Shown: positions 33,485 through 43,536, numbered from the stretch's first letter. The stretch is 64,000 nucleotides of DNA from Bradyrhizobium sp. in8p8 (GCF_000426845.1 NZ_AUGD01000008.1:186001-250000); one strand, 5' to 3'. Made by a program: numbers and translations. The notes: generated by a model not told the origin, from the letters alone.

Positions 33485-35299
33485 TCACCTCCGCCCGAAC
33501 AGCTTCTCCACGTCGCTCAGCTTCAGCTCCACATAGGTCGGCCGGCCGTGATTGCATTGGCCGGAGTTCGGGGTGTCCTCCATCTCGCGCAGCAGGGCGT
33601 TCATCTCTTCCGGCCGCAGCCTGCGGCCGGCGCGTACCGAGCCGTGGCAGGCCATGGTGGCGGCGACGTGCATCAGACGACGTTCCAGAGGAAGCGCCTC
33701 GTCCCATTCGGCCATGTGCTCGGAGAGATCGCGCAGGAGGCCGCCGGCATTGGTCTTGCCGAGCAGCGACGGTGTCTCGCGCACCGCAACTGCGCCGGGG
33801 CCGAAGGATTCGATCGCGAGGCCGAAGGATGCCAGCTCCGCGCTGCGCTCGAGCAGGCGCTCCACGGTCGCCTCGTCCATCTCGACGATCTCGGGGATCA
33901 GGAGGATCTGCCGCTGAACGCCGTTCGCGGCCAGCGAGGCTTTGAGCCGCTCGTAGACGATGCGCTCATGCGCGGCATGCTGATCGACGATGATCAGGCC
34001 GTCACGGGTCTGCGAGACGATGTAGGTCTCGTGGATCTGCGTGCGTGCCGCTCCCAGCGGGCGGTCGACGAGATCGCCGGCGGGCTGCGGCTCGATCCGC
34101 ACGTCCGCGCTGGGTGCACCGACATCGAAGGCCGCCTGCGCGCGTTCAGCGAAGGCCGGCGCTGCGGCACCTTCGAATGATGGTAACGGCGCGACGGGAG
34201 CTGATGGCGAGGCCCGCCAGTCCCAGCTCGCCGGACGCTGCGGCGTGAAGGCGGGCCGGAACGATGACAATGCGCTCTCGCCGCTGTTGGCGGCGGTCCG
34301 CCGGCCCTCGCGCGCGAGGGCCTCCTTCAATCCGTGCACGATGAGCGCGCGCACGAGGCCCGCGTTGCGGAAGCGTACCTCGGTCTTGGCCGGATGCACG
34401 TTGGCATCGACCTCGCGCGGATCGAGCGTGACGAACAGCGCCAGCACCGGATGGCGATCGCGCGGCAGATAGTCGGAATAGGCCGCACGCACCGCGCCAA
34501 GGATCAGCTTGTCGCGCACGGGGCGGCCGTTGACGAAGAGATATTGCCCGAGCGCGTTGGCCTTCGTGAGCGCCGGCGCTGCGGCATAGCCGGCGACGAC
34601 CACGCCCTCGCGCTCGGCATGGACCTCGATGGCGTGGCTGCGGAATTCCGCGCCCAGAATGTCGCCGAGCCGCGTCAGCCGTCCCGCGGTGCCGGGCAGG
34701 GCGGCGGCCCAGGTCACCGGCGCGCGTTCTTCGCCCGCGAGCGTGAAGGCGATGTCGGGCCGCGCCATGGCGAGGCGCCGCACCACCTCGCGAATGGCTT
34801 CGGCCTCGGTGCGGTCGGTCTTCAAGAACTTCAGCCGCGCTGGCGTCGCATAGAAGAGGTCGCCAACCTCGACCCGCGTGCCGTGGGCCAGGGCCGCGGG
34901 CATGATCTCGGACTTTGTGCCACCCTCGACGGTCAGCGCCCAGGCGTGCGGTTCGCTGGCATGTCGGGTGGTGATGGACAGCCGCGCCACCGAGCCTATC
35001 GACGGCAGCGCCTCGCCGCGAAACCCAAGGGTGCGGATCTGCAGCAGATCCTCGTCGTCGAGCTTGGAGGTGGCGTGGCGCTCCACGGCAAGGGCGAGAT
35101 CCTTCGCGGTCATGCCGCTGCCGTCGTCGGTGATGCCGATCCGCCGCCGCCCGCCGCCGTCGGTGAAGACGTCGATGCGGCTCGCGCCGGCATCGATGGC
35201 GTTCTCGACCAGTTCCTTGACCACGCTCGCAGGGCGCTCGACCACCTCGCCCGCGGCGATGCGGTTGACGACCTGTTCTGGAAGCTGGCGGACGGGCAT
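33485..35299 (-). CDS. mutL: DNA mismatch repair protein MutL
   Basis: 604 residues. The GHKL ATPase half has VNRIAAGEVVERPASVVKEL, ENAIDAGAS, DDGSGM and LGFRGEALPSI. The C-terminal half has the DQHAAHERIVYE motif (DQHA-x2-E-x4-E), the metal site of the latent MutL endonuclease found in bacteria without MutH, and the CNHGRP motif near the end. A Pro/Ala-rich linker (~residues 335-400) joins the halves. It starts at ATG 35299 with the invariant PVRQLPEQVVNRIAAGEV context. Monocistronic, leftward. Confidence 0.96.
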   Translation of the reverse strand: MPVRQLPEQVVNRIAAGEVVERPASVVKELVENAIDAGASRIDVFTDGGGRRRIGITDDGSGMTAKDLALAVERHATSKLDDEDLLQIRTLGFRGEALPSIGSVARLSITTRHASEPHAWALTVEGGTKSEIMPAALAHGTRVEVGDLFYATPARLKFLKTDRTEAEAIREVVRRLAMARPDIAFTLAGEERAPVTWAAALPGTAGRLTRLGDILGAEFRSHAIEVHAEREGVVVAGYAAAPALTKANALGQYLFVNGRPVRDKLILGAVRAAYSDYLPRDRHPVLALFVTLDPREVDANVHPAKTEVRFRNAGLVRALIVHGLKEALAREGRRTAANSGESALSSFRPAFTPQRPASWDWRASPSAPVAPLPSFEGAAAPAFAERAQAAFDVGAPSADVRIEPQPAGDLVDRPLGAARTQIHETYIVSQTRDGLIIVDQHAAHERIVYERLKASLAANGVQRQILLIPEIVEMDEATVERLLERSAELASFGLAIESFGPGAVAVRETPSLLGKTNAGGLLRDLSEHMAEWDEALPLERRLMHVAATMACHGSVRAGRRLRPEEMNALLREMEDTPNSGQCNHGRPTYVELKLSDVEKLFGRR

Positions 35300-35402
35300 G
35301 GGGGACTCAGTGGACGTTCAGACGGCCAATCTAGTCCTGCTGGCGCTCAATTGCATGAGGCATGTCCGGGCTGCCCACATGCTGTCCACCTTGGAACAAC
35401 CG

Positions 35403-35819
35403 CTAGTCTTCGAAGCTACGGCCGCGTCCGGCCTTGACGTCACTCCGGCGCTTCTTGCCTTCGAGCCGGCGCTGCTTGGAGGCGAAGGTCGGCCGCGTCG
35501 CGCGCCGCGGCGTCGGCCTGATCATCGCCTCGCGCAGCATCTCGGTGAGACGGTCGATGGCGTCCTGCCGGTTGCGCTCCTGGGTGCGGAAGCGCTGCGC
35601 CTGGATGACGATGACGCCGTCCTTGGTCATACGCTGGCCGGCGAGGCGGGCGAGGCGGATCGCCGCATCCTCCGGCAAGGTCAGCTTGCGTGTATCGAAG
35701 CGCAGCTGCGCCGATGTCGCGACCTTGTTGACGTTCTGCCCGCCCGGGCCGGAGGCGCGGACAAAGCCGATCTCGATATCGTCCTCGTCGATGACGAGAT
35801 TGCGGGATATCCGCAGCAT
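35403..35819 (-). CDS. arfB: Alternative ribosome-rescue factor ArfB (class I peptide-release GGQ protein)
   Basis: 138-residue stalled-ribosome rescue hydrolase. The catalytic loop ASGPGGQNVNKVAT (GGQ) is near residue 26 and the C-terminal tail is very basic (RRATRPTFASKQRRLEGKKRR), as required to enter the empty mRNA channel. ATG 35819 (MLRISRNLVID) is the family start; the longer open frame upstream is repeat DNA. Leftward, between mutL and the M16 peptidase genes. Confidence 0.92.
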   Translation of the reverse strand: MLRISRNLVIDEDDIEIGFVRASGPGGQNVNKVATSAQLRFDTRKLTLPEDAAIRLARLAGQRMTKDGVIVIQAQRFRTQERNRQDAIDRLTEMLREAMIRPTPRRATRPTFASKQRRLEGKKRRSDVKAGRGRSFED

Positions 35820-35865
35820 GATGGCACCAGCAAGAGATTCGGGTGCGCACAATAGCGGTTTTAGA

Positions 35866-35970
35866 TGGAGTTCGTCATTCCGGCTGTCCGAAGGGCCAGC
35901 CGGAACGACGAGATTCTCAGGTGCGCAATCGCGCACCATGCTTCGATGCCTTGCATCGTCCCGGAATGGC
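35866..35970. repeat. Palindromic intergenic repeat with GGTGCGC-AATC-GCGCACC stem
   Basis: The region between arfB and the M16 genes holds CCGGCTG/CAGCCGG arms (35880-35902), a perfect hairpin GGTGCGC(AATC)GCGCACC at 35920-35937, and ATGC/GCAT pieces ending TCCCGGAATGGC. The layout resembles the ATTCCGGG-type element at 8645-8730. Confidence 0.6.
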
Positions 35971-35976
35971 AGCTGG

Positions 35977-37368
35977 TCAGTTCGACTTCGTCGTCGGTGC
36001 TGCCGCCGGTTGCACAGCGGCCTGCGGGGTGCGGCCGACCACGACGGTCAGGAGACCTTGGCCCCACAGGCGCTTGGCGGCCGCCTTGGCGTCGTCCAGC
36101 GTCACCGCGTCGACGATGGCGTTGCGCTTCTCGATATAGTCGATCGGCAGCTTGTCCTGCTGATATTGCAGCAGCGCCTGCGCCAGCTTGGACGAGGTGT
36201 CGAGCGCCAGCATCTGCGAGCCCTTCAGGTAGGATTTGGCCTCGTCCAGCTCCTTCTGGGTCGGGCCTTCCTCGGCGATGCGGCGCACCTCTTTCTCGAT
36301 GGCATCGATGGTGTCGCCGGCGCGGTCGGCGCGCGTGCCGGTATTGCCGATGAAGATGGCCGAATGCTCCATCCAAAGCAGCGATTCGAACACCGAATAG
36401 GCCAGTCCACGCTTTTCGCGGACCTCGCGATAGAGCCGGGAGGACAGTCCGCCGCCGCCGAGAATGTGATTGACGACATAGGCCGCCATGAAGTTGGGAT
36501 CGCTGCGTTTCACGCCCGGGCCGCCGAAGGTGATCACGGTCTGAGGCACATCAAGCGTGACGAAGGCGCGTTGCGGCGGATTGGCGGCCTCGACGTCGGG
36601 GACCGGCGTCAGATTGGCCTTGGCGGGCAGGCTACCGAACGTGTGGTCGAGCAACTTGCCGAGGGTCGCCGGATCGACATCGCCGACCACGGCGATCTTC
36701 AGCCCATCCTTGGCGATCACCCGACCGACATAATCCTTCATATCGGCGACGGTGATGGTCGGCACACTGTCGAGGTTGCCGTTGGTCTGCCGGCTGTAGG
36801 GATGATCGCCGAAGGCGACCTCCAGGAACTTGCGGCTTGCCAGCGAGGTGGGATTGGTGGTCTCGCGACGCAGGCCCGAAATGACCTGCGAGCGGATGCG
36901 TTCGACATCCGCCGGGTTGAAATGCGGTGACGTGAGCGCGCTCCTGAGCAGGTCGAAGGCCTCGTCCTTGTTGTCGCGCAGCATGCGCAGGCTGCCCCGG
37001 AGGGTGTCGCGGGTGGCGTTGAAGGAGAGCTCGATGGCGCGTCGGTCGAGCCGTTCACGGAATGTCTTGGAATCGAGATCGCCTGAGCCTTCGTCGAGGA
37101 GAGAGCCGACCAGATTGGCAACGCCCGGCTTGTCCTTGGGGTCCTGCGCCGAGCCGCCGGCGAAGGAATATTCCATGGCGATCAGCGGCACGGTTGCGTC
37201 CTGCACGAACCAGGCTTCGATGCCGCCCGGCGAGATCAGGTGCTGGATCTTTGCGGCAGCCTGCGACGGCGAGACCGCCGCCAGCGCAAGCGCCGCGCCG
37301 ATGACGAAGGAGTGCGCGGCGTGTCTTGTGCCTCGGAAGCATCTTGCGCGAAGGAAGTGATGGGTCAC
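35977..37368 (-). CDS. M16 family peptidase-like protein, non-catalytic partner
   Basis: 463 residues from GTG 37368, which overlaps the stop of the upstream M16 gene (GTGA). A signal-like hydrophobic stretch (SFVIGAALALAAVSPSQAAA) implies a periplasmic product. It has the M16 fold, with GLAYSVFESL and the C-terminal R/Y region, but where the zinc motif HxxEH should be it reads ANLVGSLLDEGSGD. It is therefore the inactive subunit of a two-gene protease, as in PqqL/YmxG-type pairs. Confidence 0.87.
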   Translation of the reverse strand: MTHHFLRARCFRGTRHAAHSFVIGAALALAAVSPSQAAAKIQHLISPGGIEAWFVQDATVPLIAMEYSFAGGSAQDPKDKPGVANLVGSLLDEGSGDLDSKTFRERLDRRAIELSFNATRDTLRGSLRMLRDNKDEAFDLLRSALTSPHFNPADVERIRSQVISGLRRETTNPTSLASRKFLEVAFGDHPYSRQTNGNLDSVPTITVADMKDYVGRVIAKDGLKIAVVGDVDPATLGKLLDHTFGSLPAKANLTPVPDVEAANPPQRAFVTLDVPQTVITFGGPGVKRSDPNFMAAYVVNHILGGGGLSSRLYREVREKRGLAYSVFESLLWMEHSAIFIGNTGTRADRAGDTIDAIEKEVRRIAEEGPTQKELDEAKSYLKGSQMLALDTSSKLAQALLQYQQDKLPIDYIEKRNAIVDAVTLDDAKAAAKRLWGQGLLTVVVGRTPQAAVQPAAAPTTKSN

Positions 37369-38759
37369 GAACGCTTCTCCTCGCGCTTGGCGGTGGCGGT
37401 GTCCTTGATCAGATAGCCCGTCACCGAGCGCTTCTTCTCGAGCCATTTCTGCGCAACGGCTCGGACCTGCTCGGCAGTGACGGCGCGGATGCGATCGGGC
37501 CAGCTCCTGATATCCTCGATCGAAAGGCCCGTGGTCAGCGCGCCGCCGTACCAACGCGCCAGCACCGCCTGGTTGTCCTGGGCGTAGATCGCCTCGGCAA
37601 TGAGCTGGGTCTTGACCCTTTCCAGATCCTCAGCGCGGATCGGGTTCTGCGCAACGCTGGCGATGACATCGTCGACCGCCTGCTCCACCTCTGCGAAGCT
37701 GACGCCGGGTTTCGGCGCAGCGGAGATCGCGAACTGGGTTGGGTCGAGCGAGATGCTCGAATAGCTGGCGCTGGCCGAGACCGCCAGGGGCTTGTCGACG
37801 ACGAGCGCGCGGTAGAGATAGGAATTGCTGCCGCTGCCGATCAGCTGCGCGAGCACGTCGAGAGCCGCGCTTTCCCCGGCTGCAGCCGTGGTCGCCGACG
37901 GCACGAGATAATAGCGCCGCATGTTCGGCTGCTCGACTCGCGGGTCGGCCAGCGTGACGGTGCGCGGCGCCGTGGGGTCCGGTTCCTGCGGACGAACACG
38001 TCGCGCCGGGATCGCGGGCTGCGCCGGGATGGAACCGAAATTGCGCTCGACCAGCGGACGGATCTCGGCAGCGTCGACGTCACCGGCGATCACCAGGATC
38101 GCGTTGTTCGGCGCGTAGAAGCGACGATAGAAGGCGAGCGCATCCTCGCGATCGAGCTTCTCGATCTCCTGATGCCAGCCGATCACCGGACGTCCATAGG
38201 GATGGTTGAGATAGAGCGCGGCCATGATCTGCTCGTTCAGCCGCGCGTCCGGATTGTTGGCGACGCGCATGTTGTACTCTTCAAGCACGACATCCCGCTC
38301 CGGCAGCACGTTCTCGTCCTTGAGGACGAGGCCGGTCATGCGATCAGCCTCGAACTCCATCATGGTCGGCAGCTGCTCTTTCGGTACACGCTGGTAGTAA
38401 TTGGTGTAGTCGACCGAGGTCGAGGCGTTCTCGTTGCCGCCGATGCGAAGCACGGTCTGGGAGAATTCTCCCGCCGGATGCTTCGCGGTGCCCTTGAACA
38501 TCAGGTGCTCGAGGAAGTGGGCGAGGCCGGACTTGCCCGGCGTCTCGTCTGCGGAGCCGACCTTGTACCAGATCATCTCTGTGACGACAGGCGTGCGGCG
38601 ATCGGGAATCACCACGACCTGCATGCCGTTGCCGAGCGTGAAGCTGGTGGGTGGGGCCGATGTTACCGTGGTCTGGGCCGTGGCGGCGCCGGCCGAGAGG
38701 ACACTCGTCGAAAGCAGCGCGGCAAGGAGGCAGGCAGCCGATCGGTAAGATGACATCAT
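37365..38759 (-). CDS. M16 family zinc metallopeptidase, catalytic subunit
   Basis: 464-residue periplasmic protease. Signal peptide (SSYRSAACLLAALLSTSVLSAGAATAQ) then the inverted zinc motif HFLEH in GLAHFLEHLMFKGT at about residue 70, with the downstream glutamate in VVLEEYNMR. ATG 38759 starts the signal peptide cleanly; the frame is open to 38828. With the next gene it forms a catalytic/non-catalytic pair; such pairs process or degrade small exported peptides. Downstream in a run with lspA and ileS on the same strand. Confidence 0.9.
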   Translation of the reverse strand: MMSSYRSAACLLAALLSTSVLSAGAATAQTTVTSAPPTSFTLGNGMQVVVIPDRRTPVVTEMIWYKVGSADETPGKSGLAHFLEHLMFKGTAKHPAGEFSQTVLRIGGNENASTSVDYTNYYQRVPKEQLPTMMEFEADRMTGLVLKDENVLPERDVVLEEYNMRVANNPDARLNEQIMAALYLNHPYGRPVIGWHQEIEKLDREDALAFYRRFYAPNNAILVIAGDVDAAEIRPLVERNFGSIPAQPAIPARRVRPQEPDPTAPRTVTLADPRVEQPNMRRYYLVPSATTAAAGESAALDVLAQLIGSGSNSYLYRALVVDKPLAVSASASYSSISLDPTQFAISAAPKPGVSFAEVEQAVDDVIASVAQNPIRAEDLERVKTQLIAEAIYAQDNQAVLARWYGGALTTGLSIEDIRSWPDRIRAVTAEQVRAVAQKWLEKKRSVTGYLIKDTATAKREEKRS

Positions 38760-38964
38760 GATCCCTAGTGAAAGGCCGAGCCCGGATGTCCGGCTCTGAA
38801 GGCACGGCATGTTACACCGTGCGGCCAAGGCTTCGCGTCACGAAGCAGAGAACTCAACGCGGAGGCAAGTTACTGATAGGCAATCTTAAACGGCGTCGGG
38901 CGCGGACATGAGCCGTCGACCCTCGACTCGCGTCGGTCAAAATGTCGCGACAGGACGGGGAACG

Positions 38965-39690
38965 CTATTGTTCCTTCTCCTTGCCCGACATGATGTCGTA
39001 GTACATCCGTCGCGACTTGTCCGGCCCGCCGGCGCCATAGGCATAGTTCGGCGAGGGCGTCTGGTATCCCGGCGGCGGCTCGACCAGCGATTGGCGCGGC
39101 GGCTCCGACGTGAACTGCTTGGTTTCGGAGCTGCTGCCGCCCTTCATCATATTCCACAGGCCACCGGTGAAACCGAGTTCGGCGGGGCTCAGAGAAGGGT
39201 TGCTGTTGGTACCCGGCTGAATTGGATCGTTGCTGGTGCGGGGCGCTGCGGCGACCTGGCCAGACTTCATCTCGGCAGGAGTCAGAGGCTGGGCGGCCTG
39301 CCAGCTCTCCGTTGCCTTCGTGGCCTTCTTGCGTGCGGCGATGGCTTCCTTGCGGCGCCTCTCGTCGGGGTCCTTGGGCCAGTTCGGCGCAGCCTTGGCT
39401 TCGGTCGCAGGCGGCGGCAGATCGAGTTTGGGCGGCACGACCAGCGGCGAGCGCTCGCGGTACTCGATGCCCTTCTTCTCCATGCTCTTGGCACCGATGC
39501 CCGACATCAGGTTGTCGATGAGCCTCTCTTCGAAGGTCATATCGTCTTCTTCGTCGTCGTCCCCGGCGCGGGCCGCGCCGGTCGACATGACGAGACCGAT
39601 GCCGAGTGCAACAGCGGATAATTTCAATGCCCGCCAGAACCCCCACCGGGGGTCTTGCACCATCGAACCGCTGGTCATCGCGCTGCGCAT
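38965..39690 (-). CDS. Secreted Pro-rich hypothetical protein
   Basis: 241 residues with an N-terminal signal segment (WRALKLSAVALGIGLVMSTGAARA) followed by an acidic start (GDDDEEDDMTFEERLIDNLMSGIG). The block ERSPLVVPPKLDLPPP vaguely recalls the DUF3035/BamF lipoproteins of alphaproteobacteria, but there is no lipobox, so I do not assign it. The rest is Pro/Ser/Lys-rich and probably disordered. ATG 39690 is my choice; the frame is open 20 codons further. It lies between lspA and the M16 pair, suggesting an envelope role. Confidence 0.7.
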   Translation of the reverse strand: MRSAMTSGSMVQDPRWGFWRALKLSAVALGIGLVMSTGAARAGDDDEEDDMTFEERLIDNLMSGIGAKSMEKKGIEYRERSPLVVPPKLDLPPPATEAKAAPNWPKDPDERRRKEAIAARKKATKATESWQAAQPLTPAEMKSGQVAAAPRTSNDPIQPGTNSNPSLSPAELGFTGGLWNMMKGGSSSETKQFTSEPPRQSLVEPPPGYQTPSPNYAYGAGGPDKSRRMYYDIMSGKEKEQ

Positions 39691-39786
39691 CACTTTACCT
39701 GTTTCATATCGTGGCCGATTGCCGCTCGCACGCGGCTCTAACCCTCGCAAAGCCGGGTTCCAGCTGCCGGTCCGTATCGGCCGGGA

Positions 39787-40281
39787 TCAGGGCGCTTTTG
39801 CGGCGGGTACCCCCAGGAAGGAATCATACAATAGCGCCGCCACCCCAGCAACGATGGCCACGTCCGCGAGGTTAAACACATACCAATTATAGGTTTTTCC
39901 GGCGATCTCGATGTGGAACAGGGCGAAATCCACCACCGCGCCATAGGCCAGGCGGTCGATGCCGTTGCCGATGGCGCCGCCGATGATGAGGCCGAGCGCA
40001 ATGGTCGCCAGCAGAGTGTGCGAGCGGGCCATCCAGACTGCCAGCGCGACCACCGCGATACCTTTGACGGCCATCAACGCGAACTGAGCCGCCTGATTGT
40101 CGCTCTGGAGCCAGCCGAAGCTGATGCCGATGTTCCAGGCCAGCACCAAGTCGAAGAACGGCGTCACCCGCACCACGCCGCGGCGGGCGAGGTCGAACAC
40201 ATTCAAGAGCCACAGCTTCGTGGCCTGGTCGGCCACGAGCGTGACCACGGCCGCGAGGATGCCGGCGCGGAGCGGGGTCAT
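39787..40281 (-). CDS. lspA: Lipoprotein signal peptidase (LspA)
   Basis: 164-residue inner-membrane aspartic protease that removes signal peptides from diacylglyceryl-prolipoproteins. Four membrane segments; catalytic aspartates in GNGIDRLAYGAVVDF and FNLADVAI. ATG 40281 lies 10 bp after the ileS stop, the classic ribF-ileS-lspA order. Confidence 0.95.
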   Translation of the reverse strand: MTPLRAGILAAVVTLVADQATKLWLLNVFDLARRGVVRVTPFFDLVLAWNIGISFGWLQSDNQAAQFALMAVKGIAVVALAVWMARSHTLLATIALGLIIGGAIGNGIDRLAYGAVVDFALFHIEIAGKTYNWYVFNLADVAIVAGVAALLYDSFLGVPAAKAP

Positions 40282-40291
40282 GGCCGACCGA

Positions 40292-43200
40292 TCAGACGCT
40301 CACCCCCAGCGCCTTCCACTCGCGCAGCGCCTTGGCGTCGCGCGGGGTGACGTCGGGGTATTCAGCGTCTTCGCCGACCGTCGGCGAAATCTTCCAGGAG
40401 CGGGCGCATTTGCTGCCGACTGCCTTCTCCACCACGACAGCGACTCCCGGCACGGCATCGAGACGGAACGCCGAAGCTGGTGCCTCGCCCTCACGCACCT
40501 CGTAGTTCGAGGTGATGCAGATCTCGGCGAGGTCGGTGTCGAACAGCGTCATCAGCATGCCGCGATCGGCGACATAGATCACCGGCGAGGCCTCCAGCGA
40601 GGAGCCGATGTTCTTGGCGGCCCGTTCCAGCTCGAGCGCGCCGGTGACGACGCGCCGGACGTTGCGGATCGCCTCCCACTTCGCAGCGAGCTCGTCGTCG
40701 CGCAAATCTTCGAGATCGGTCGGGAACAGCGTCAGATGCACGGACGGCTCGGCGTCGGGCCGGTACATGCGCCACGCCTCCTCTGCCGTGAAGCTGAGGA
40801 TCGGGGCAAGCCATTTCAGTATCGAGGCGCACAACAGATCGATGGTCGTCAACGCCGCCTTGCGCGTCGCGGATGACGGCGGGTCGCAATACAGCGTGTC
40901 CTTGCGGATGTCGAAATAGAACGCCGAGAGCTCGCTGTTGAGGAAGGCGGACAGGATCGCGACCACGCTCTTGTAGTCGAACTCCCGATAAGCCTTCCCG
41001 ATCGCTGCCGCGCGCACGGCGAGCTCGTGCAGCATCAAGCGCTCCAACTCGGGCATCTGGTCGGGCGCGACCGCGTCGGCCGGCTTGTAGTGATGTAGCG
41101 TGCCGAGCATCCAGCGCACGGTGTTGCGCAGCTTGCGATAGGTTTCGACGGTGTTCTTCAGGATTTCGGGGCCGATGCGCTGGTCGTCGGTGTAGTCGCA
41201 GGATGCAACCCACAGCCGCAGGATGTCGGCGCCGGATTCCTTGATGACCGACTGCGGCTCGATGGTGTTGCCGAGCGACTTCGACATCTTGCGGCCGTCC
41301 TCGGCCTGGGTGAAGCCGTGGGTCAGCACGATGTCGTAGGGTGCCCGACCTCGCGTGCCGCAGCTTTCCAGCAGCGACGAGTGGAACCAGCCGCGGTGCT
41401 GGTCCGAGCCTTCCAGATACATCACCGTGTCGGTGCCGCCATCGACCTTGCGCTTGATGCCCGACAGTCCCGGGAAATGCACGGGGTCTTCCAGCACGAA
41501 AGCATGGGTGGATCCGGAATCGAACCAGACGTCGAGAATGTCGTCGACCTTCTGCCAGTCTTCGCTCGCGCGCGATCCGAGGAAGCGCTCGCGCGCCCCC
41601 TTCGCGTACCAGGCGTCTGCGCCTTCCTTTTCGAAAGCTTCACCAATGCGCGCATTGACAGCCTCGTCCTGGAGGATCTCGGCGGAGCCGTCACCCTTCT
41701 CGCGCACGAACACGGCAATCGGCACGCCCCAGGCGCGCTGGCGCGAGATCACCCAGTCGGGGCGGGCCTCGATCATGCCGTTGATGCGGTTTTCGCCCGA
41801 CGGCGGCACCCATTGCGTCACCGAGATCGCGTGCAGCGCGCGGGCGCGCAGCGTATCGCCGCTCTTGGTCTTGCCTCCCGTCGCGATGTCCATAGCCCCG
41901 GCCTTGCCCGGGGCGTCCACAATCGGCTTGTCCATCGCGATGAACCATTGCGGCGTGTTGCGGAAGATCACCGGCTTCTTGGAGCGCCAGGAGTGCGGAT
42001 ATTGATGCTTGAGCCGGCCGCGCGCGAGCAGCATGCCCCGCTCAACGAGCGCCTTGATCACGGCCTCGTTGGCGTCGCCCTTCTCGCCCTTGTCGGTGAT
42101 GACGCGCTTGCCGACGAAGCCGGGCGCATGATCGGTGTAGGCGCCGTTCTCGTCCACGGTGTAGGGGATTGCAGTGGTGATGCCGCGCGCATCGAGATCG
42201 CGTGCATGCGCCATCCAGACGTCGAAGTCCTCGCGGCCATGGCCGGGAGCCGTGTGCACGAAGCCGGTGCCGGTGTCGTCGGTGACGTGGTCGCCGGGCA
42301 GCAGCGGCACGACGAAGTCATAGCCGCCGCCAACGCCCTTCAGCGGATGGGCACATTCGATCGCGTCCATGGTGTCGCCAGGGACGTCACGGACTTTCTC
42401 ATAGGCGGTCACACGCGCCTGCTTGAAGACTTCTTCAGCGAGCGCGTCGGCGAGGATCAGGAGGTCGCCGGTCTTGGTCCAATTGTCGGCGGGCGCGTCC
42501 GTGACCTTGTACAGGCCGTAGGCGATCTTCGGCGAGAAAGAGATGGCGCGGTTGCCGGGCAGGGTCCAGGGCGTGGTGGTCCAGATCACGACGCTTGCGG
42601 AGGCAAGCGCGCCGTGCGCGGGCGACGTCACCGGGAACTTCACCCACACCGTATCGGAGGTGTGGTCCTCGTACTCGACTTCGGCCTCGGCCAGCGCGGT
42701 CTTCTCGACCACGCTCCACATCACAGGCTTGGAGCCGCGATAGAGCGTGCCGTTGGCGGCGAACTTCATCAGCTCGCGCGCGATCTGGGCTTCGGCGGGA
42801 TAGTTCATGGTGGCGTAGGGATGATCCCAATCGCCGATCACGCCGAGGCGCTTGAACTCCTCGCGCTGCACGCCGAGCCAATGCGTGGCATAGGCGCGGC
42901 ACTCCTTCCGGAAATCGATCATTGCGGCGCTGTCGCGGAAGTCGGGCTTCTGCTTGCCCTTCTTGCGATAGTGCTCCTCCTCGACCTTCCATTCGATCGG
43001 CAGGCCGTGGCAGTCCCAGCCCGGCACGTAGTTGGAATCGAAGCCGAGCATCTGCTGGCTCTTGGTGACGAGATCCTTCAGGATCTTGTTCAGCGCCGTG
43101 CCGATATGGATGTTGCCGTTGGCGTAGGGCGGGCCGTCGTGCAGCACGAACTTGGCACGGCCCTTGGCACTCTCGCGCAGCTTCTCGTAGAGGCCGATCT

Positions 43201-43336
43201 CGTACCAGCGCTTGAGGATCTCCGGCTCTCGTTGCGGCAGGCCGGCGCGCATCGGGAATTCGGTCTGCGGCAGGAACAGGGTCTTCGAATAGTCTTTGGC
43301 TTCAGACTTTTGGGACTTTTGCGGCTTTTCGGACAT
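40292..43336 (-). CDS. ileS: Isoleucyl-tRNA synthetase
   Basis: 1014-residue class I synthetase with GPPYANGNIHIGTALNK (HIGH motif, ~residue 66) and DGRKMSKSLGN (KMSKS, ~residue 680). The editing domain lies between, and the anticodon-binding domain after, ending without the C-terminal zinc-finger cysteine set of E. coli IleS. The first ~20 residues are Lys/Ser-rich and variable. Part of the leftward ribF-ileS-lspA group. Confidence 0.97.
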   Translation of the reverse strand: MSEKPQKSQKSEAKDYSKTLFLPQTEFPMRAGLPQREPEILKRWYEIGLYEKLRESAKGRAKFVLHDGPPYANGNIHIGTALNKILKDLVTKSQQMLGFDSNYVPGWDCHGLPIEWKVEEEHYRKKGKQKPDFRDSAAMIDFRKECRAYATHWLGVQREEFKRLGVIGDWDHPYATMNYPAEAQIARELMKFAANGTLYRGSKPVMWSVVEKTALAEAEVEYEDHTSDTVWVKFPVTSPAHGALASASVVIWTTTPWTLPGNRAISFSPKIAYGLYKVTDAPADNWTKTGDLLILADALAEEVFKQARVTAYEKVRDVPGDTMDAIECAHPLKGVGGGYDFVVPLLPGDHVTDDTGTGFVHTAPGHGREDFDVWMAHARDLDARGITTAIPYTVDENGAYTDHAPGFVGKRVITDKGEKGDANEAVIKALVERGMLLARGRLKHQYPHSWRSKKPVIFRNTPQWFIAMDKPIVDAPGKAGAMDIATGGKTKSGDTLRARALHAISVTQWVPPSGENRINGMIEARPDWVISRQRAWGVPIAVFVREKGDGSAEILQDEAVNARIGEAFEKEGADAWYAKGARERFLGSRASEDWQKVDDILDVWFDSGSTHAFVLEDPVHFPGLSGIKRKVDGGTDTVMYLEGSDQHRGWFHSSLLESCGTRGRAPYDIVLTHGFTQAEDGRKMSKSLGNTIEPQSVIKESGADILRLWVASCDYTDDQRIGPEILKNTVETYRKLRNTVRWMLGTLHHYKPADAVAPDQMPELERLMLHELAVRAAAIGKAYREFDYKSVVAILSAFLNSELSAFYFDIRKDTLYCDPPSSATRKAALTTIDLLCASILKWLAPILSFTAEEAWRMYRPDAEPSVHLTLFPTDLEDLRDDELAAKWEAIRNVRRVVTGALELERAAKNIGSSLEASPVIYVADRGMLMTLFDTDLAEICITSNYEVREGEAPASAFRLDAVPGVAVVVEKAVGSKCARSWKISPTVGEDAEYPDVTPRDAKALREWKALGVSV

Positions 43337-43536
43337 GAGGCTGACTGGCTCGGAAGGGCGCGGAAACGAATGGCGATGCGGAATCGCGGGCGAAACGACG
43401 AAATCCCGGTCTTGCGCCGAGCCTTCAGGCTCAGGCGGAAGCCGGGCCGCTAATCCCTATGATGCGCCGCGCAAACATGGGCTCTCCATAGCAGGGGGCC
43501 AGGGGAAGCGCAAAGGTTCGGAGGCTCGCTTCAGGT

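Noticed and set aside
38870..39646. 258-codon frame overlapping the secreted Pro-rich protein in another frame
   Set aside because: Arg/His-rich shadow; the competing frame has a proper signal peptide.
41318..43453. 711-codon frame opposite ileS
   Set aside because: Product is the His/Asp/Gly/Val-rich text typical of antisense frames in high-G+C genes; ileS motifs occupy the other strand throughout.
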